Assembly (NCBI GenBank): GCA_052168355.1
Contig: JBQLZQ010000049.1
Span: 1 to 64,000, forward strand
Length of the DNA: 64,000 nt
Direction of reading: 5' to 3'
Origin: JBQLZQ01 sp052168355
GTDB taxonomy: Bacteria; Pseudomonadota; Alphaproteobacteria; DSM-16000; Inquilinaceae
The position numbers and the translations under genes were made by a program. The number at the start of each line of letters is the position of its first letter. Position 1 is the first letter of the stretch. Positions 60,161 to 64,000 of this stretch are shown here, one piece after another. The notes beneath the pieces were generated by a model. The model searched no databases. It worked only from the letters and a program-made list of their open reading frames with translations, and was not told the DNA's origin.

Positions 60161-61512
60161 CCGCCATCGTCTTTCTGGGACCGACCTTGCCGGTCGCCGA
60201 AGCTCCCAGGATACCGGGGGTCGACTACCGTCCGCCGGTCCGTCAGGGCGATGTGTACGGCGCCGTTCGCGCCGGTCCTCTTGATGCCATTGCGATCGTC
60301 GATGGCTATTTCCAGGATGTGCCATCGGTCTGGCACAAGGAGATCCTGTGGGCGCTGGACCGGGGTGTTCCGGTCTTGGGAGCGGCCAGCATGGGGGCGC
60401 TGCGGGCCGCCGAACTGGACGTCTATGGGATGGAGGGCGTGGGCCGGATTCACCGCGCGTTCAAGGACGGCATCTTCCCGCCCTTCACCGACGAGGCTTT
60501 CGAGGACGACGACGAGGTCGCGGTGATCCACGGCCCGGCGGAGCTTGGGTACCCGGCCCTGTCCGATGCGATGGTCGACATCCGCGCCACGCTGGACGCG
60601 GCGACCCGTGACGGGCTGATCCCGCCAAATTTACGCGACCGTGCCATCCGCGCCTTCAAGACAAGGTTCTACCCCGACCGGCGGCTCGACGATTTGCCGG
60701 CGCTGCTGGCCGAACTGGCCGACGATCCGGGATTGACCGCGCCCGTCGCCGCCTGGCTTGCGACCAACCGGGTGTCCGTCAAGAAACAGGATGCGTTGTC
60801 TCTGCTGCAACGGTTGGAAGACATTCTGGCCAACCCGGCGGACGCTTCCGCGCCATCCCGACCGGTCCGCTTCGAACGCACCACATTGTGGGCGGCATTC
60901 GTCGAGGCCGTGGAGGCGGGACCGGCGCCTCCCGATCAGGCCGTGCTGGACGAACTTCGCCTCGATCCGGTCCGGTGGGGCCGGTTATGGCCGCTGGCGG
61001 CCGCGCGGGCGCTGGCCCTGGCCGACGCCGGACCTATGCCGGACGTCGACCGGCGCGGTGCCGTGGATGGATTGCGCCGGCGTCTTGGGCTTTGGTCGCG
61101 CGACGCCCTGGTGGCGTGGTGCGCCGCCAACGACCTGGATTCGGCCGCGTTCGCCCGTCTTGCGGTGGAGGAAGCCGCCATTCGGGCGGCCGGCGTGGAG
61201 CGGGCCGATGCCACCGATCGGGCGCTGGTCGCCCTCCTGCGGCTGGAGGGCGAGTACGCCGCCCTGGCCGACCGGGCCGGGCGCAAGACATCCATTCTGG
61301 CGGCGGCCCCCAACAACCCCAGCCAGGACGCCGGCGGTGCCGAGGTGTTGGAATGGTACTTCGAACACCATTTGGGCGGGGCCGTTCCCGCCGACGTCGA
61401 TGCCTTCGCCCGCGCCCACGGGTTCGCGGGAGAAGCAGCGTTTCTCGATGCGGTGAGGCGTGAGCGCCGGGTCGCCCTGGCCGCTGCGGCCGAACGGGCC
61501 GGCCATGACTGA
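60157..61512 (+). CDS. TfuA-like core domain protein (thioamidation partner)
   Basis: 451 residues from the GTG at 60157, which overlaps the YcaO stop (GTGA) and has GGCGGGGGG upstream. The first ~215 residues are the TfuA core: IVFLGPTLPVAEAPRIPGVD, VWHKEILWALDRGVPVLGAA SMGALRAAELDVYGMEGVG, then FEDDDEVAVIHGPAELGYPA. TfuA is thought to supply sulfur to YcaO in thioamide formation. The C-terminal half (~220 residues) is a helical, variable region of unknown role. Its stop overlaps the protease start by eight bases. Confidence 0.87.
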   Translation: MTAIVFLGPTLPVAEAPRIPGVDYRPPVRQGDVYGAVRAGPLDAIAIVDGYFQDVPSVWHKEILWALDRGVPVLGAASMGALRAAELDVYGMEGVGRIHRAFKDGIFPPFTDEAFEDDDEVAVIHGPAELGYPALSDAMVDIRATLDAATRDGLIPPNLRDRAIRAFKTRFYPDRRLDDLPALLAELADDPGLTAPVAAWLATNRVSVKKQDALSLLQRLEDILANPADASAPSRPVRFERTTLWAAFVEAVEAGPAPPDQAVLDELRLDPVRWGRLWPLAAARALALADAGPMPDVDRRGAVDGLRRRLGLWSRDALVAWCAANDLDSAAFARLAVEEAAIRAAGVERADATDRALVALLRLEGEYAALADRAGRKTSILAAAPNNPSQDAGGAEVLEWYFEHHLGGAVPADVDAFARAHGFAGEAAFLDAVRRERRVALAAAAERAGHD

Positions 61513-62923
61513 CATCGGCTGGCCCGCGCAGACGTTCGACCGGCGGCCCCTGTCTGGCACACGGTTTCGCCTGTTTCCGCAGATGCCCATGCCGGGCAGC
61601 CTCGCCGAGCCGGAAACGGTGACCCTTCCCCTGCCGCCCTGGGCCATCGGCCCGGGTCCCTCCGATGCCGTGATCCGGGTCGCGGACGCCGTCTTCAAGT
61701 CGCGGCCCTATGCGTTCCCCGACATGCCGCCGTATCGGGGACCGGTGCGGCCGCCGGTCAGACCGGGGCCGGACGGGCATTTCGACCGGATCCCGGTCGG
61801 CGGTAGGGATTTCCTGGCCGCCCATATCTATGGCTCGACGCGGTTCACCCTCGGCATCTGGGAGAACTATCTGGGCCGGCCCATCGGATGGTACCGGCCG
61901 GGCAGCGGCATGCGGGTGGAACTGGTGCCGATGGTCGACTGGGACAATGCCCATGCCGGTTTCGGATTTATTGAAACGGGGGTGCGGCACAACGCGGCGG
62001 GGGCGCCCCAGCCCTTTGCCCTGAACTTCGACGTGCTGGCGCACGAGGTGGCGCACACCATCCTGTTCTCGGAGCTTGGAACGCCGCCGCCGGGCGCCGT
62101 GTCGGCCGAGTTCCTGGCGTTTCACGAATCGATGAGCGATGTGGTGGCTTTGATATCGGCGCTTCATTTCGACGGCATCCTGGACCGCCTGATCGACCAG
62201 ACCGACGGCAACCTCTACGTCCTCAACTGGCTGAACCGGATCGGCGAGTTATCGGATACCGAGCAAATTAGGCTGGCCAGCAACGAGGTGCGGATGGCCG
62301 ATGTCGCCGGGCTGGGACTCGGTGCCGACGGGTCCTGGGTCGATCCGACGGGAGCCGGCCGGACCGTGCATCATCTCTCGCAGCCGCTCACCGGGGCGCT
62401 GTTCGACACGTTGGTGGAGATCTATCAGGACGGGCTGGCGCGGCGCGGGATCATCGACCCGACGCTGGATCCGCGCGGCTGGTCGCGGGAAACGGTGGAA
62501 CAGCGGTCGGCCGATCTGCAGCGTGCGTCTCGCTCCGCGCTGCGGTGGCATCGCGCGGCCATGCTGGACACCCTGCGGGAGGCTCGGGACGCGCTGGGAC
62601 GCATCCTGGCGCGCACCTGGGACCGCTTGGACATCGCCCATTTCACCTTCGCGGACATGGCGGCTGCATTTCAGGTGTCGGCGGCGGAACTTGGGCAGGG
62701 CCACAACCTCATGGCCTTTGCCGAAAACTTTTTGTGGCGCGGGATCGACCCGGCACTTGGAACCGCCTTACGGGCGGTCCGCCACCCGACGCCGCCGACC
62801 GCGCTGCCTTATGCGATACGCGTGGCGCGCCGGCATGTCATGAACCGGGAGCGGGCCGCCGTGCCCGCGCGACCGGAAGATCTTGCAGGTCTGCTCGATC
62901 ACGGTTTTCGTGCCGAAAGCTAA
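61505..62923 (+). CDS. gluzincin-type zinc metalloprotease in a YcaO/TfuA operon
   Basis: 472 residues. HEXXH at H180-E181-V-A-H184 (FDVLAHEVAHTILFSELG) with E208 in FHESMSDVVALISALHFD, an ExxxD arrangement as in thermolysin-like peptidases, so the zinc site is complete. An N-terminal ~150 residues of unknown fold precede it. There is no signal peptide, so it acts in the cytoplasm. In this operon it could remove the leader of the modified protein or degrade it. It overlaps TfuA by eight bases. Not matched to a named family. Confidence 0.78.
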   Translation: MTDIGWPAQTFDRRPLSGTRFRLFPQMPMPGSLAEPETVTLPLPPWAIGPGPSDAVIRVADAVFKSRPYAFPDMPPYRGPVRPPVRPGPDGHFDRIPVGGRDFLAAHIYGSTRFTLGIWENYLGRPIGWYRPGSGMRVELVPMVDWDNAHAGFGFIETGVRHNAAGAPQPFALNFDVLAHEVAHTILFSELGTPPPGAVSAEFLAFHESMSDVVALISALHFDGILDRLIDQTDGNLYVLNWLNRIGELSDTEQIRLASNEVRMADVAGLGLGADGSWVDPTGAGRTVHHLSQPLTGALFDTLVEIYQDGLARRGIIDPTLDPRGWSRETVEQRSADLQRASRSALRWHRAAMLDTLREARDALGRILARTWDRLDIAHFTFADMAAAFQVSAAELGQGHNLMAFAENFLWRGIDPALGTALRAVRHPTPPTALPYAIRVARRHVMNRERAAVPARPEDLAGLLDHGFRAES

Positions 62924-63033
62924 CGGTATGGGTTCATGGAGGCGACTGTCATGCTATAGACTTCAAAACATTTTACTCAAGTCTGTCTTGTTCTTTGCGC
63001 GTGGTTGATCGAAATATTGGAAAGGGCGGCACT

Positions 63034-63609
63034 ATGGCGACGAACCCTGAATCTGGATCGGTATCGTTTGATGAAACATTGCTAGCGTCATCGCAGGTGA
63101 GATTGTTCGGCAGGATCTTCAAAGGCCTAAAGATCGACGAAGAAGGGCTGAGTGCCTTCAACGAGAACCTGGCCAAACCCAATGCCAATCCGCTGACCCA
63201 GAAGCTGGATCGCGCGCTCGACCCGAAGCTGGCGCGGATTTACGGTTTTTCTTACGAGGGCAGCTACTACAAGCTTCAGAAACCCTATGTGTTCCTCGTG
63301 CATGGCGATGGTGACGAGATCCAGGAGCCCGAGCATATCGGCCGGGTCGGTATCGAAACCAAGGACGATACGTTTCTGCGCGGCGTGCGGGTCTGGAGCT
63401 ACGACAAGATCGATTTCTCGATCCGCATCGATGTGGTCAGCGGGTGGCTTGAGGAAATCCTGCTCGATGCCGCGATGGGTACGGCGGTCAATCTGAACAT
63501 GGATCAGGTGGCGGGCCGGGCCGACATGACCGGACGGGCCGACATGACCTCGCGCGCCGATCTTGCGGCCAGGGCCGACATGTCCATGCGCGGCCGCTTC
63601 GGCGGCTGA
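63034..63609 (+). CDS. repeat-tailed protein, candidate substrate of the YcaO/TfuA system
   Basis: 191 residues, ATG at 63034 with GGAAAGGG upstream, 110 bp after the protease. Residues 1-155 look like a folded domain (VRLFGRIFKGLKIDEEGLSA, RIYGFSYEGSYYKLQKPYVF, FSIRIDVVSGWLEEILLDAA) that I do not recognise. Residues 161-184 are four six-residue repeats of [GSA]RAD[ML][TAS], then MRGRFGG. There is no signal peptide and no Cys in the repeats. A folded leader with a repetitive tail next to YcaO and TfuA is what a RiPP-like precursor could look like, but a structural repeat protein cannot be excluded. Confidence 0.75.
   Translation: MATNPESGSVSFDETLLASSQVRLFGRIFKGLKIDEEGLSAFNENLAKPNANPLTQKLDRALDPKLARIYGFSYEGSYYKLQKPYVFLVHGDGDEIQEPEHIGRVGIETKDDTFLRGVRVWSYDKIDFSIRIDVVSGWLEEILLDAAMGTAVNLNMDQVAGRADMTGRADMTSRADLAARADMSMRGRFGG
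63514..63585 (+). repeat. four 18-base coding repeats (RAD motif)
   Basis: Codons 161-184 of the preceding gene encode GRADMT, GRADMT, SRADLA and ARADMS. The DNA repeats every 18 bases with synonymous and near-synonymous changes, so the amino-acid pattern is under selection, not only recent slippage. Confidence 0.8.
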
Positions 63610-63613
63610 CCGG

Positions 63614-64000
63614 ATGGCTTCGCGCTCCTGGATCTTCGGGGTCGCCGGCCTGGTTGTCGGTTTCGTGCTGGGAGCGGCGTTTTGGTATCTGGCCAGCCCC
63701 CTTTGGATCGATCACGTGGTGTCGGAAGGCGCCGGCGTGGCCGCGATGGCCGAACCGGTGGCCAGCGGTACATTCGTCGATGCCGACCGGGCCCACAGCG
63801 GGACCGGCACGGCGACCTTGTTTCGGGTGGCCGAGAGCGTCCATGTTTTGCGCCTGACCGACTTCGAGGTGACCAACGGCCCGGATCTGGAGGTCTGGCT
63901 GTCCGCGCACCCCGGCCCGCAATCATCCGCCGACGTGCGGGACAATGACTGGGTCTCCCTGGGACCGCTCAAGGGCAATATCGGCGATCAGAACTACGAC
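63614..64000 (+). CDS. DM13-domain protein, cut by the window end
   Basis: At least 129 residues; no stop within the window. ATG at 63614, four bases after the repeat-tailed gene. An N-terminal membrane anchor (WIFGVAGLVVGFVLGAAFWY) is followed by a DM13 domain: SGTFVDADRAHSGTGTATLF, HVLRLTDFEVTNGPDLEVWL and WVSLGPLKGNIGDQNYD. DM13 domains are thought to bind redox cofactors or cap electron-transfer proteins. It faces the periplasm. Its link to the repeat-tailed gene is by adjacency only. Confidence 0.82.
   Translation, partial: MASRSWIFGVAGLVVGFVLGAAFWYLASPLWIDHVVSEGAGVAAMAEPVASGTFVDADRAHSGTGTATLFRVAESVHVLRLTDFEVTNGPDLEVWLSAHPGPQSSADVRDNDWVSLGPLKGNIGDQNYD

Overview
This window looks like the chromosome of a high-GC alphaproteobacterium. 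Evidence: GTTC-N7-GTTC LexA boxes in front of DNA-repair genes, an fMet tRNA of alphaproteobacterial type, Rhodobacteraceae/Rhodospirillales-like gene families (a PAS_5-type protein, FCD-type GntR, hpx/atz amidases) and dense operons with 4-base start/stop overlaps. The genus cannot be fixed from the sequence alone.

Layout. 1-1000: the 3' part of an initiator tRNA, its terminator, then a scrapyard of IS remains (IS66 tnpC tail carrying a 138-bp nested palindrome, and the start of an IS3-type orfA). 1-14 kb: accessory genes: LysR with an orphan TRAP binding protein, AraC, HxlR with a divergent isochorismatase-like hydrolase / YtcJ-like amidohydrolase / MFS / two XapX genes, a 5'-truncated GH31 glycosidase copy, a LuxR-type regulator and two lipoproteins. 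A second fMet-end-like palindrome and a second IS3-type end near 14.3 kb suggest that this block has an acquisition history.

14.4-32 kb: one very long minus-strand catabolic operon, probably controlled by the divergent GntR gene at 32.1 kb. In transcription order: VOC protein, two thiamine-dependent dehydrogenase E1 subunits, SDR, hpxWXYZ-like oxamate/oxalurate amidohydrolase module, peptide-type ABC importer (binding protein, two permeases, two ATPases), two amidohydrolases, a metallo-beta-lactamase-fold hydrolase and an intact GH31 glycosidase. The substrate is probably an amide- or ureide-containing compound taken up by the ABC system.

33.3-41.4 kb: a plus-strand sugar cluster. It opens with a LacI-type DNA-binding domain fused to a PfkB sugar kinase, preceded by a perfect LacI-type operator. 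There follow a single-domain sugar ABC ATPase, a binding protein, two permeases, a second PfkB kinase, an eIF2B-alpha-like protein lacking the isomerase residues, and a double-SIS protein. The set does not match a pathway I know.

41.9-55 kb: mostly housekeeping and DNA repair: an endonuclease III-like glycosylase behind an SOS box, GFA protein, RsgA, MFS/MarR pair, transketolase-like enzyme, SDR-DoxX protein, a broken DUF2269 gene, a DUF4130-UdgX fusion plus radical-SAM partner behind another SOS box, a PAS protein and a Crp-family regulator.

55.6-64 kb: a class III cyclase/AAA/TPR protein followed in overlapping frames by YcaO, a TfuA-like protein and a gluzincin-type metalloprotease, then a 191-residue protein ending in four six-residue RAD repeats, then a DM13 protein cut by the window edge. 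A CRP-like box lies between the Crp gene and the cyclase. This is the best candidate in the window for an undescribed system: a YcaO/TfuA-modified peptide or protein tail with its own protease and cyclic-nucleotide control.
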